Assembly (NCBI RefSeq): GCF_000002865.3
Contig: NW_001865062.1
Coordinates: forward strand, 457,921-521,920
Source of the DNA: Monosiga brevicollis MX1
Lineage: Eukaryota > Opisthokonta > Choanoflagellata > Craspedida > Salpingoecidae
DNA: 64,000 nucleotides
Reading direction: 5' to 3'
Below the pieces are notes generated by a model. That model had not been told where the DNA came from. It saw only the letters and a list, made by a program, of their open reading frames with translations, and searched no databases. Position 1 is the first letter of the stretch; the number at the start of each line of letters is the position of its first letter. Shown piece by piece: positions 37,601 through 50,000 of this stretch. The position numbers and the translations under genes were made by a program.

Positions 37601-39656
37601 TAAAGCAGAGCTGACCGCCCCTTGCCCTACTCTAGAAGCCCGCACTTCAGGTGGCTGGCTGGCAAGTGACATCGCTGCTTATTGACGTTTATGACACGCG
37701 CTTTCGCACCTTTGCCCCCCGGGTCATCGAGCATGCGATGGCCGTCTTTGCCAATGCTGTGGATGAGGTACCGTTATGCGACAGATTGACTGCTGGATTG
37801 CCCATCCGTATCTAATAATGCAAAATGGCTGTTCAATAGGATACTGACGAGGAGACAGATGACATGCAGGGCCAGGACACTTGGCAGCTTCTCTATCTGA
37901 GCCTGACAGTCCTTCACAAGCTAGCAGGTTCTTTAGAAAGTGTCAAGCAGACGCTTCTGTCCAACGCTGAGCTGGGCCGACACCTCAAAAGTCTTTTGGG
38001 CTACAGTCATGCTTGGGTGCGGCTTGCCAGCGCCCAATGCATTGGCGGTCTCTTGGCCAACCTTGCGCCAGGTACATGCATCACTTGAGCCCCTTTGCAC
38101 CAGAGCTTTGAGTCACTGTCGCCCGCCGTCTTCGACACTCATTGTGCGTGCCATCTACGATGTGTTTCTTGTATTGTGCTCTGGTGTCGTCAGGCGCGGT
38201 CGCGGCGTCAGTGCTTGGGGATGCTTCCAGCACTAACAACAAGAAAGCGGTATCTGCATTGGGTCTCACCACGATGATGGAAGTGTATGACCTCACCTAC
38301 GTAAGTTGCAAACTTCTGCACACGCCGAGAACATACACCGTGCCACTCACGTTTACCTCTTCTGCTGTTGCCATGATGATGTGTGACTATAGAGTTGTGT
38401 GATGCAACTCAAGTCCCGCTTTCTCGATGCCGTATTGGGGGAGCAAGTTGTCAAAAATGTGTTGTTCTTGCTCAAAGTGCTACTCGAGGGCACAGACAAC
38501 TCGAGTTTTGCGGTTGGTCTGGGTTGCTCACCGTGTTTACCAAGCCACGAGTCTTGTGTGGCTCCGTATCTCTCGGTGGTGCTGAATTTCTGATGGTTTG
38601 GACTCGCTGGCGTTTAGGATGGATTGCCTGCATTTGAGCGCCACCCATCAGAATCCGATGAGGAGGACGCAGAGAAGGAAGATGACACGACGGCGCCGGC
38701 TGTGGCTCACATCGTGCGCCGTATTTTGGACCTTGGACGCACTGGTGCGTGGTGACTTTCGTACATGACCGCAACTGCTGGGCTGCAGCTGCACCCATGG
38801 CATTGACTGACCGCGGATGATCGCGCCTTGGATGCTACTGCAGAGGCGGTTCAACACCACGAATCGGAGCGTGTGCGTCCTACTGTTGTCAAGTTTCTAG
38901 GAGCCCTTTTGACAGGGTTGCGCGGGCAATGGCCGGCGTTGTGTCAAGGTGCCGTGCATCATGCAGCTGAGCTGCTTTTCCGGTGCGTCGTTTTTGAGTC
39001 GTCGCACTCCTTCCGTTTATTCATATAACAAATCAACCAAGCAGCGAGTGAACTCCCAATAAACATGCATTTTTCTGCTGCTGTACGCGCATCTCAAACC
39101 CCGGTCCCTGTCCCTTGTCTTACGGTCTGTGCTCAGAACGATGGATGATGACGGGTCACCGGAGGAAGTGCGCCAGATGGTGCGCCAATTGATCGACCTC
39201 TGTCAACACGTTTGCGGTTATGACATGACCACCATGCTGGATGAGGCGCGCCAAACGGTGAGTGATAAGGATTGGTTTGGAGACTGGCATATTGCCAAGA
39301 GCTTACAGCTGTTTGTGACTTGAATTGTGATGCGTTTGTTCATTTCCAAGGTGGCCGCCAAGAGGCAGAAGCGCAAAAACCGCGAGAACCAAATGCAGAT
39401 TGTCAATCCACAGGCGGTATGTTCGTGTGCTTGGCCGCTTGTTGACCTTGTCTTCAATCAAGTGCTCTTGGCGTCTCGTTTTCTGATCCCGCGTCGCATT
39501 AACGATTGGTCATAGGCTGCGGCGCGCAAGGTAAAACGAAACCTGGCCAAGCGGGCAACCCGCCGCCGTCAAGTCGAGCGATTTAAACAAAAGTCTTTTG
39601 GTGGCAAGTCCGTGGACGGCATTGTCCAGGCCAAGCGTGCCAAGAAGCATTCATGA
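28661..39656 (+). CDS. UTP20: UTP20/DRIM, U3 snoRNP-associated small-subunit processome component
   Basis: Seventeen exons: 28661-28795, 28935-29531, 29667-29947, 30088-31145, 31370-32155, 32307-33306, 33531-37315, 37445-37560, 37636-37767, 37840-38071, 38194-38300, 38393-38512, 38618-38744, 38844-38982, 39137-39257, 39351-39416 and 39516-39656. Frame holds through all junctions, giving 2,980 aa (animal UTP20 is about 2,800). The N-terminus KNRHRFLSFADQLKRI, the segment PSSREDLESNLVKHAFTTLS with FLFKFL, and RQFAAESYAFLLRKVGPERF match UTP20; the rest is an alpha-solenoid of HEAT-like helices with acidic loops. The C-terminus is very basic (AARKVKRNLAKRATRRRQ ... KRAKKHS), fitting a nucleolar rRNA-associated protein. 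UTP20 clamps the 5' domain of pre-18S rRNA in the 90S particle. Four of its donors are GTTGG. One exon is 3,785 nt, unusual for this locus. Confidence 0.94.
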
Positions 39657-40171
39657 AAGCTACAGTTTGAGTGAGAGGTTGTGTGTTGGTTGCGATGAAC
39701 CGGAGAATTGTGCGTGCCGCGTTGCCAAACTCGCACTCGCCCCGGCCAGTTGATGGAGGGATGTGAGCCGAATCTCGAACAAATTTAAGGAACCTTGCCA
39801 AACCTGCCATGATGTGAACAAGTCTTCCACATTTGAGATCAGGACAAGGGATCTGAACCTGTATTGACTGTCTGTTGGTTAGTTTTTTGTTTGTTCTTTG
39901 TTTTTTTTCCTGGTGTTGGTAAGTTTAGTTGTTGGAAGCCACACCGATGGCGAACAGATATCCAAGGCAGGTGAAGGTCTCCCGCCTTCACACAATCCCA
40001 GCAACGTGTGTTTTCTGCCCAAAGATGAGATGATGATTGATTCATTCAATTAGGTAGGTTAGGTCTGTCACAGATCTCTAGAACGAAATAAGGATGGGTT
40101 TTGTCGTGCTTGTTGGTCATTTCATGCGTTGCCGCCTCATTCACGAGGCGTGTGGCTTTTTTTGCCCATGT
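39657..40171. other. Convergent intergenic region
   Basis: About 515 bp between the UTP20 stop and the stop of the minus-strand gene. A T run lies near 39900-39908. Nothing else recognisable. Confidence 0.55.
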
Positions 40172-41440
40172 TCACTGAAAAGGTTGGTTGATGGCGAGTC
40201 CGGAGAGGTGGGAAGTAGCAAGGGCAATGTCCGAGAGGGGAAGGCTATCCGCTGCAGTGAGGCTATTGCTGGCAAAGGAGAAGTTGAGATCAGGTTCGTC
40301 CTCGTCTTCGGAATCATAGGAGAGGGCGGCAAGCTGTGCATAGTGATCCAGCACGCTGGCAAACGTTTGTGGTCCTTTGGTTACCCCTTGCTGCCAGGCG
40401 GCAAGTTCAGAGGGGAGGCGCCAACGACGCTGCCAGACCAATTGAATGTCACAGGTGACGACACGTTGCATGGCGATGCGAAAGAAGCCGTCGACGAAGC
40501 GGCCGTCGAGATCAATGGCACCGACATGTGAGTGTCCCTCGAGGAACTGATTTAGTGTTGCGGCGGCAAGGAGGGAGCCCGAGTAGTCCTGAAGTTCGGG
40601 CTCTTCTGCGGCACTGCAGGCGGCAGCGAGAGCCAAAAAGTCGAGGCGGGTATTTCGTTGCACTTCACGGTCTTCCATGGCATTGGAGGTGAGGCGCTGA
40701 CAAATGACAAGGTCGATGGCCTCCGAGGGCAGGAGGGCGACAAGGGGGCTGGTAGATGGGCAGGGCTGCCGTGTCTGCTTGAGTGGTGAAGATGGCTGTG
40801 TGGCTGAGATGCGAGCGTCCAAGTCGGAGCGGGTGAGGGCTGTGGTCGCAAAGATGCAGCCTGTGCCTTGGCGGATGTAGAAATCTTGGTAGACTTGTAG
40901 AAGTTGTGGGTGGGCGAGGTCGTCATCATCAAAGAGGATCACAGCGTCATGGGTAGGCATGTGGCCCAGCGACTCTTGGCGCAGTTTGAGGAAACCTTCG
41001 AGAGCGAGGCAGACATGCTGAAACTGGCGACGGGGCTGGGGCTGGGGCAATCCGCACAAGACAAGGCCGGGCGGTAAATCAGACTGCACTGCCTGCAGCA
41101 GGGCTTGAAGCAGCAGGTGAGCTGGCCCAACCGAGGAGGGTGGGGCCACGGCCAACGGGATGGTGGCGGTGCCGACTGCGGTTGCAGTGGTTGCCTGAGT
41201 GAGCAAGCGGTGAACTTGGAACGTGTCGAGGGCGGTAGAGAGGCTGATGACGATGTGGTCAAAGGCAGCCCCTTGCTGAACCAAAAGGCTGCGGACGGCA
41301 GCGACCAGGAGATCAAAACGCAGGGCGTGTTCCACATGCGAGGCGATCAGTGCCGCGGTGGCTGTCTGAGGTGGTGGCACAGGCTGCACGCCACCGACAC
41401 CAAGCACCCATTGGTGCTGATGAGCCGGAACACGAAACAT
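40172..41440 (-). CDS. Intronless protein with a GT-A glycosyltransferase-like core
   Basis: Single exon, 422 aa from the ATG at 41440 (MFRVPAHQHQWVLGVGG). I do not recognise a named family. The order of elements resembles a GT-A (GT2-like) fold: an N-terminal strand-helix with LLVQQGAAFDHIVISLS (as in i.S.l.Q....d.ivv..S), a central long helix CLALEGFLKLRQESLG, then DAVILFDDDDLAHPQLLQVY, where DDDD would be the metal/nucleotide-sugar DxD site. A later stretch (VGAIDLDGRFVDGFFRIAMQ) and an acidic C-terminal region follow. No signal peptide or membrane helix is seen, so cytosolic action would be unusual for such an enzyme. A CTCTTTAG acceptor-like site just upstream of the ATG leaves open a further 5' exon. 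Function is inference. Confidence 0.55.
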   Translation of the reverse strand: MFRVPAHQHQWVLGVGGVQPVPPPQTATAALIASHVEHALRFDLLVAAVRSLLVQQGAAFDHIVISLSTALDTFQVHRLLTQATTATAVGTATIPLAVAPPSSVGPAHLLLQALLQAVQSDLPPGLVLCGLPQPQPRRQFQHVCLALEGFLKLRQESLGHMPTHDAVILFDDDDLAHPQLLQVYQDFYIRQGTGCIFATTALTRSDLDARISATQPSSPLKQTRQPCPSTSPLVALLPSEAIDLVICQRLTSNAMEDREVQRNTRLDFLALAAACSAAEEPELQDYSGSLLAAATLNQFLEGHSHVGAIDLDGRFVDGFFRIAMQRVVTCDIQLVWQRRWRLPSELAAWQQGVTKGPQTFASVLDHYAQLAALSYDSEDEDEPDLNFSFASNSLTAADSLPLSDIALATSHLSGLAINQPFQ

Positions 41441-41672
41441 TCTCGGATCGACTAAAGAGGTCAAGTCTCAAACTTTGGTCACTCGACGCCCTCTCTCTGT
41501 GTGCGCGCGTGGAGCAGGGAGAGGAAGCAACAGAAAAAAAAAGCCATCGACGCCGGCAACTGCCAAGTGTGATGCCTCTGGCTGGGATCCACAGAGAGGC
41601 GTCTGATGCAGTGTGCTACAACGTGAGGAACCTCAGCCTGATCAGAGAGCTGAACAGCAAGCACGAACCACA

Positions 41673-41845
<173 letters not shown>

Positions 41846-42047
41846 CGTGTGATGTGAGCGTGAGCGTAGCTGGCGGGAGAGATTGCTGCCATTCGATGTC
41901 GGCTTGCAGCGATGACTGCAGTGATTGCAACATCCTGTTGATCTACGAAATGCTTACAATAAAAACATGACATACACTTTTCCCTTTCCCTTTAAGCTTA
42001 TGACCCTTTTTTCACTCACATGAATTGCTGATATCGTGTGTCTGTTC

Positions 42048-42097
42048 NNNNNNNNNNNNNNNNNNNNNNNNNNNNNNNNNNNNNNNNNNNNNNNNNN
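42048..42097. other. Assembly gap (50 N)
   Basis: Run of N flanked on the right by TGTGTGTCC and a further GT tract (about 42098-42170), so the missing DNA is probably repeat. Confidence 0.99.
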
Positions 42098-42124
42098 TGT
42101 GTGTCCGTGTGTCTGTGTGGGCTC

Positions 42125-42171
<47 letters not shown>

Positions 42172-42473
42172 ATACTCTCTCCACTCTCTCTGTGTCTGTC
42201 TTACACTCACACACCTGTGCACTCACTCTCTCCTCTCTTTTCATTCTCTCTCAAACCCTCTTCTGTCTCTTTGTGTCTCTCTCCTTTTTCGTGTCGTTGA
42301 TTCTGTTACATGACATTGTATCATGTCCAATCAAATTTTTTGATACATCCGGATCTACTACATGCGGATATTGTATTTGGCAGCGGGTCATCAAAACGGG
42401 TCATGCATGGCCCATATGTTAGCGTGAGCATTATCAGTTGCCCTGCTGCCTGCCTAGGGACTCTGAGTTTCTC

Positions 42474-42479
<6 letters not shown>

Positions 42480-42532
<53 letters not shown>
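42480..42532. repeat. (TG)n microsatellite
   Basis: About 26 TG units upstream of the transposase gene. Confidence 0.95.
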
Positions 42533-42534
<2 letters not shown>

Positions 42535-42824
42535 CTGCGATGAGAGCAATTATCTGACAACACCTAAACATCAAACCCATGTATTTCGAGTTTTTTTTTT
42601 TTTTCTGCTCTGCGTCAACGGCTTTGAACACGGGCGAAGCTGGCTGGCGGTGCATCATTTCGGGGTTATGATGAAGCATAGTCTTCTGGCGTGATCAGAT
42701 TTAGCCCCTGCCTGCCTTTTTTTTTTTTTTTTTTTTTTCCTAGAAGAAGAAGAAGGCATTGCCGTTTCTTGGAGGCGCCAGCTGTCAACGGTCGTTGCCC
42801 GCCTCTTGCGCCCGCACCTGACCA

Positions 42825-45537
42825 ATGCCTCCTCGGCAAGCCGTCCAGACCAGTGTGCATGAGGCCCATGTTCAAAAGCAGGTTGGCTGGTGTAGAAAAA
42901 ATAAAAGACATTGCTTGTGCACGGCGTCAGTGGTTGCGGTACTCATGCGGTGTGCCGTGCTTGTGATGGTGTACTGCCGTGGCAAATCTGCAGGCTGCAA
43001 AGGCCTCACGGCGAGCTCTTGCCGATCGTGCCTTGGCACTGTACAGACTTTGCATCGCTGTGCACGCTGGTGTGGAACCCTCTGAGAAAATAGAGCAACT
43101 CTTGGCAAGTCATGGTATCACCAGTGCTGATCTGGCACAACTGCAACCCGATCCGTCGCGCCCGAACAAGAAAGCCCCGACAGCGGCTTCGGTGGCTCGG
43201 CTCTACGGATTGGAACAAAAAGACTTTTATGCTGCTCAAAGTCGCGCCGATAGACATGTTGATTCTGGAGATCAACGCCGCATTCTGACTGCTCCTGAAC
43301 GACGCCTGCTCGCACAATACGTCGGCACACTGGCCGACAACAACAAAGGCAGACGACGAGCCCTGGCAGTGGTGCTCATGTACCACCTCCTCGAAACCCG
43401 CCACGCAGCCCGCGAACGAGCGCTCGAGCTAAAAATACCGGATGCACGGCTGATTCAGCCACTGAATGACCGCGAACTTGACTTCCTCGCGCGTCTGAGC
43501 ACAAATCCCGAACAACCCCCCTTGCGAGAGAAATGGTTTCAGGTTTGGGAGGCTGAGTTTGCGCCCCTTTTGGAAACCGCCAGAACCCAAGACCCACACC
43601 GCCTTGCCGCCGCCACACGTTCTCGCTGTGAAGAGCACTTCCGCTCTCTGGGAAATGCACTGCGGCAGCTCAACTTTTTACACGACACCGGGCCCCACGC
43701 GGGAACCATCCGCTTAGATCGTACGTCATTAGCTCTCTGTCTTGATGCCTCCGTCCACCCCAACTCAACTCTACCTGAGTTTGCTTGCGTCAACATAGGA
43801 CTGTCACATGTGTGGTCCATTGACAAAATGCCAGGCCTCAACGCAGGCCTGGGCATGTTGCAGGGCGATTTTCGAAGTGAGCATAGTATGGATCGTGGCG
43901 CCGCGACGGAACAAGCGTCCGACCGGACATTGACTGTGGTGCTTGCTATTTCCCTTGATGGCGCCCTCGCGCCCCCCATGGTTATTCACAAGCAAGGCAC
44001 ACTTCCTCCAGAGAAGATTGCCGGCCCTGCAAACCTTCCAAGCAGCCTTGTGTTTGACCATGATTTTGGCCACTTTGCTTCTTGTGCAAACAACAGCGGT
44101 GACATCACTAGGCCTCTTTTCTTGGGCTTTTGCCGTCGCCTTCGCGCGTTTGTCGGGCATCGGGAGCCAATCTTGCTCATATCCGATGGTCTCAAGACGC
44201 GCATCCCAACACCGCTGATGGCATATCTCAAGTCCATCAACATTTTCCTCTTCCTCGCCCCACCCCATACCAGCCATTGGCTTTCTCCAAACGATCAGTG
44301 GCATCAGCACATTTATCGCGATCGCACCACGTTGTTGTTCGAAACACCCTCGGTCGCCCAAGGAGGATCAGCAAGCCTTGATGAGAAAATTGTTGCCCTC
44401 TACGCCGCCATTCACAAGCAGCATCAATGTCCCGAACGGATACAAAGTGCCTTCGGGGCCGCAGGTATTGCAAAGGATCGTTGGGGCATCGACCTGATGC
44501 GCCATCAGCCACTTGAGGATGCTCCAGATCAGAGAGCGGCCAATGCCTTGTCTGCACTGGATACCATGTTGCTAGAGACAAAAAAAGCCAATCCTGGCCC
44601 GCTCTCTGCTCAGAGCTCGCCGCAAGCAATTTCTCGCTGGGGCGAAGACATTCGACGCTACGCGACGGCCCAAGCACGCCTGATCAAGTGCTTCGAGCAG
44701 AGATTTCTTGACGTGACGGCCCAACAACAGCAGTTGTTGGCTCTTTTGACACCAGTGTTAGGCGAACGTCTACCCAAACGAGCCCGGGTGGATGTCACTA
44801 CCGCACTTGAACCGTCAGATGCACCATTGGCTGTGACCGACCAACAATCGGCTGCAAGTTCAGCAACAATTCAGAGCCGATCAGGAGGACAAGCAGCATG
44901 CCAGCAGATACAGGAAAAGCTTGGTCTGCCGGCCACGACCAAAGAACACCTCAAGACGGCATGCCAACGCCTGGGGTTGGCTTGGACGGGCAACAAGCCA
45001 GACTTGCTGGCTAGACTCCAGGCCAAAATGGGATTGGTCACTGAAGCCCAACCATCCACGGCGTCGGCACACGATGTTGATTCACTTGAAAGCGCGGAAG
45101 CAAGTATGCAGAATACCATTGTTCCAACAACTGCAACTGCAATACTGCAATCGGTCTCTGAAGTCCAGCCAAACGCCGTGGCGATAGAGTCACCACGGCC
45201 CTCATCAGGCACGCTTGCCAGCGCTCATGATCCGACTGTGAATGGCCCCAATTCGGAAGAATCTGGCTCTTTTTTCGACTGTGTCAACATCTGTACCAAC
45301 TCTAGCCTTGATCTTCGTGGGCCTTTGTTCGAGTGGGTCACTGACCTACCTGAGGACCTGCTCAGAGGCAACGAGGAGGTCGACCCAGCTCTTCTTGAAG
45401 CTCAGTGGTTCCAGCAGCCGAGCCAGTTGAACATGGAAGAGATGGATCGCTTGATTCAAGCCTGCGATGGCCCTACGCGTGCATATCGAGCAAAAGTCGC
45501 AAGGTTGACATCCGCGCATGACACATTGTTGACCTAG
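42825..45537 (+). CDS. Pogo/jerky-type DDE transposase with C-terminal SAP motif
   Basis: Exon 1 42825-42881 (MPPRQAVQTSVHEAHVQKQ) joins exon 2 42994-45537 in phase 0 through a GTTGGC donor and CTGCAG acceptor; 866 aa. The long exon has no ATG before its conserved part, which supports the upstream exon. Order: CENP-B/Psq-like helix-turn-helix (TAASVARLYGLEQKDFYAAQ), a second HTH (RRILTAPERRLLAQYVG), then the DDE_1 catalytic core with candidate aspartates in ALCLDASVHPN, PILLISDGLKTR and PHTSHWLSPNDQWHQ. The C-terminal third has a SAP-like motif (LKTACQRLGLAWTGNKPDLL) known to bind DNA in other proteins. No stop or frameshift interrupts it. Either a recent element or a domesticated gene; flanking inverted repeats were not seen. 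Confidence 0.8.
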
Positions 45538-47016
45538 GACTGCGTTGGCTGAAGACTTCTGACTATCTATAAATTTGGTTGTCCACCGTGTGTCAGTACG
45601 GCGCCGGCACGTTGCAGGTTGCGCCACCCAGTTGCTCTGGTATCAACGTGCATCCTGTTGCCCTTTTGGCTCTGCCAAGTTTCAGTTTAGTGATTGCGGT
45701 GCAGAGAAATCTCGACACGTGAACAGAGTGCTCTTTTTCTTGTTTTTCCTTAACCCCTGAAAGAAAGGTGGTGCTCCAAAGCTGCCCTAGTCGTCCAGCT
45801 GCGCCGACCTCCAAACCACAATCAACACACAACTGCATCTTACGGCGCTGAGCAACGAGAAGCACGCGTTGCAGTCCATGCTGATGCTGATTAGCACCTC
45901 AAGTCCTGCGGAGACCATATCGCAGACCAGGTTCAGGGAGGGCAAAGCAAAAGTAATTTTACACTGAAGTTGCACCAAAAAACACAAGTAGACACCTGAC
46001 GGGTGCGTATGGGAAAGAGGGTTTGTGCGAAAACAGAAACAGCCAACCATCACGGCAAGGTCGAAATGAACAACATGTAGTTGTAAAACACAACGTCGTG
46101 CGAGCCGCCGTAAATGTTTGTCGAAAGCCTAAAAAGTAAAACGACTTTTAAGAAAGTTAAACATCGACCTTGAATGGGGAGCACTCGACACAACCACCGA
46201 TTGACTTGAGCGGGGGCTTGATCAGCTTCATAGCAATAATACCAGCCTACATGCCACATGCACCAGGGATTTAAAGTGGCAGGGACAAGACGCGAGGCTG
46301 ATACGCCCGCCGCCGCCGTCGTTCTTGTCGCCATAGCATTGCAGTAAGAAACTTCCTCATAAACAGCAACATATAGTAACACTGATCTCCCAATTGAAAC
46401 TTCAAAAACTACAAAATTCGCAACACAAACTCTCTATTTTCATACTACAACACAAACCATGATGATATCTTCAAATTCTATACTAACTTTATGCTTGATA
46501 TAACATGAACAATCGAAAAAACAGCAAAAACCATGTTTATAGCTACATAAACCCTTCACTGAAGAACAACTCAGCAATCACAAACCAACACAACAAAAGG
46601 AGATTGCCACTGGATCATCTCTCTGAAACCCCTTGCAAGCCCCGTTCAAATGCTGCTCAAAGTCCCGCTGCTCCCACACACTCTCTCACTTCAGCTCTTG
46701 AACACCAAGTCGTGCGCACACACACACACGCACTCGCTCACTCACTGCGCTCTGCTCGCTGCTCGCTGCTCACTGTGTGAGCCCTTATCCCACTCTTTGG
46801 CGGTACCGGTGTGTGCACTGGGTGGGTGATCCAGTGGATCAAGCGTGGTGGCAGCGGGGTGAAGGAGTTGGCGCGATATTGGGGTCATTTGGCGTCGAAG
46901 GAACCGCAGTTGATTGTTGCGTGAGCGCGGGCGATCGGCTCGCGCGCCAAGACCCATCACGTCCCGAGGATCGCGCTTGACTCTGGTGGTTGGGTCAGGA
47001 CTTTTTCTTTGGCGAC
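45538..47016. other. Intergenic region with an AT-rich island
   Basis: 1.48 kb with no supported gene. From about 46371 to 46560 the base composition drops to strongly AT-rich, unlike anything else between genes here. Near 46719-46775 CA and CTCG-like low-complexity DNA precedes the FGD-type gene. Confidence 0.5.
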
Positions 47017-50000
47017 ATGAGTGCTCCTCCGCGGCCGGCGCCCCGGCCCCGGCCCAGACCTAGACCACCGCGGCCAGCACCACCACCGACATCACGGATT
47101 GCCCACGAAGACGAACAGGAGACCGCGCTTGAGCCCTCTCCCACCCCTCGCGTACGCGTCAATCACGAGATCGCATCCCCGCCAACACACCAGACCGATA
47201 CGTACGAGTACGCGGCTTACGAACAGGATGAGTCGTTTGATCAAAGCGGTCTCAACAATGCCGATGTGCAGCATCGATGTGAAGAACCGGTAGTGGATTC
47301 GATGACAGCACACGGCGATGAGATCAGCGTACAGCAAGCACAGGATGACAGCGAGCTTCGGGTGGAGGACGAAACCACATCTCTTCATGCTTCTACAGCC
47401 ACGGCACCGGCCCCAGCCCCTCGCGTGTCTCCCCGCCCCCGACCCGTTCCGGCTGCGCGGCCCACCCCGCCAAGCAGGCCACCTCGGCCCGTCTCCATGT
47501 TGTCTTCAGCCGAACCTCCGCGCCCCTCTCGCGCTGCCCCCGTACGTAGCTCTCTACCTGGCTTGTGTCCTTGTCACCTCCAAATGGCTCTGCACACCAC
47601 TCTTTGAACTTTGCGTCTTGTTTGAGTACTGATCCGCTGACTTCTTCCAACCAAACCCCTGCCCCTCATCTCTGCTTCGTTGATGCTTGATAGCCCCCAC
47701 CAAAAGCAGCACCGCCGCGACCGCCTCCGGCTCGTCCAGGCCCGGCACCTCCCCGTCCACCATCTGTTCAGGTCACCAATGATGAAGCCGGGTACAACTC
47801 CACATCCTCCTCCAGCTCAGAATATGAAGCTGAACCCGAGCCCCTGCCCGCGGGTGTTGGCACTGACTACGACCATGATGCGAGCTTTGATGAAGCCCGC
47901 GCTGAGGATTACAGCTACAACAGCTACAATGACAGCCTGGCGAGCAGCTACGACGCCCCGCCCCGCCCTGCGCCCCGGCCTTCGCCTCGCCACCAATCCT
48001 CAGAGAGTAGCCTCATCACTGATCCCAGCATCGACTTTGACAGCGATACCGACGAAGAGGCGGCTGAAATCCACCCTAGCACCTATGTGGAGAGCATGAG
48101 CAATGACCCTGCCTCCAATCAGCCAGAGTTGTCCCCTGAAGAGCGCAAGGTTGGGCCTTTCTCGCTTTTTCTCGCCCTGCCTCACTTGACTCACATCTGG
48201 CACTTACCACCTTGCTTTTTGGACCAGCAACAAAAACGATTGGCCAATGTTCAGGAAATGGTGACGACCGAGGAGAGCTACGTGCGCAGCCTCTCCATCG
48301 TGGTTGATGTGAGTTACTGTCATCCAGCTCGAGGCCCCCCTTTGAACACCCCTCCCCTCCACTCCACTTTTTCTCCTCCCCCCCACCTCCCTCTCTGTCC
48401 CCTGCCGAGTCTCGTCTGCTCTACACCCAGTGCTCACTGCGTATCATACCTTGCTACTATCCCAAAGGTATACAAGCCACGCATGACTACCACCGAGTTT
48501 AATCTCGAGGTTCCCGTTCATGTGGTCAAAGATATCTTCTCCAACATTGATCGTATCCGCAACACCCACCAACGCTTTCTGAAGGTTCTTCGCGAACGCG
48601 TGGCAGAATGGTGCGTTTTGTCGTGGCAAGCTCGCCTGCTCGTGGCCCCGCTGTTGCTCTTCACGCTCATGGCCCGCGGTGAGGACTGGTGACAGGGAGC
48701 ACAACGATACCATTGCGGACATTTACCTCAAATTTGCTCCCCAGCTCAGCGTTTACACCCACTATTCGACCAATTTTGACAAAGCCTCGCGCCTTCTTGA
48801 TGAGTGGACCAAAAAGTCGCCACTGATGGGTCAGGGCCTGTCTTTGTTTGCTCTCTCGCTTGTTTCCCAACGCTGTCAACGCGCCTCTTGATCGAATCAC
48901 AGATCTCGTCCTCATCTCGCTTTCGGCATTGTGCATATTTTCTAGCCTCGGTGCTGGCCGAGTGCAATGCACTGCCAGAGAGCGCGCGTCTGGGTCTTGG
49001 GGCTTTTCTCCTTGAGCCTATTCAGAGGTTACCACGGTTCAAGCTTCTCTTATCCGGTCCGTGACCCCGACCCCGTAGCCCGGGTTTGAAATGTTGTTTG
49101 CCTCTTTGTGTCGGTGTCTTTCACGCCTAATTAATGGTGTCTTGCGGTGTACAGATTACATCAAGTATACGCCTGAAGATCACCCGGATTACGAGCCAGC
49201 CAAAGGTATGCCTTGCGAGACGACCGGGTTGCGGCGTGCGTTCTACCTGCATCGTATGCTTTGGCCACAAACTGATGTATTACTTTCAACAGAGGCCCTG
49301 CAAAAGATTTTGAACATCGCCTCGCATGTCAACGAAAAAATTCGTCAGACCGAGAATGACATCAAGATCAAGCAGCTTGAGCGCATGATCCCCAGCATCA
49401 ACGTTGTCAAGCCAGGCCGGGTGTGTTTCTTAGCGGCGTCTCTTTGACTGAGTGCTCTTCTTCTTGCCTCGTACCGGACTCATCATCGTACTGCACCATT
49501 TGCGACCTGTTTGCGCTACAGATGGTTCTGAAGGAAGGTCAGCTGATGAAGATGTGCCGCAAGGGGCCTCAGCCCCGCGTGGTCATCTTGGTGAGTTCAT
49601 TCATGCGCTCGGGTCTTCGCCTTGCGTTCGTGCTCGTGCGAAGCAGACTCACGACACCTGCCAAAATCACAGTTTAGTGATATGCTGCTGTATGCTCAAG
49701 AGCAGACGGGTCTTGTCACGACCTATGTTGCTCCCAAGACAATATCCTTGCGTGAGATGCAGGTTCGTCATGAGGCTAGTCTGCCTGGTCGGCGATTTCG
49801 GCCTTGTGTAGCTCATTCATCCGAATAACGAATCATCTTTGAAAGGTTCGAGCCAAGCGCCTACCCGAGGGCCTCTACGGCGTTGAAGTCAAGGGCAAGC
49901 AAAGAGCCTTTTACCTCTGCTCCGAGGAAGAGTCTGAGCAGCGTATATGGGTAGCTGAAATACAAAAGGCCATTGAACAGCTGCTGGCGAGTCGCCGTGA

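Noticed and set aside
42300-42980. Terminal inverted repeat for the transposase
   Set aside because: Comparison by eye of the flanks (42300-42980 and 45540-46600) gave no convincing inverted match.
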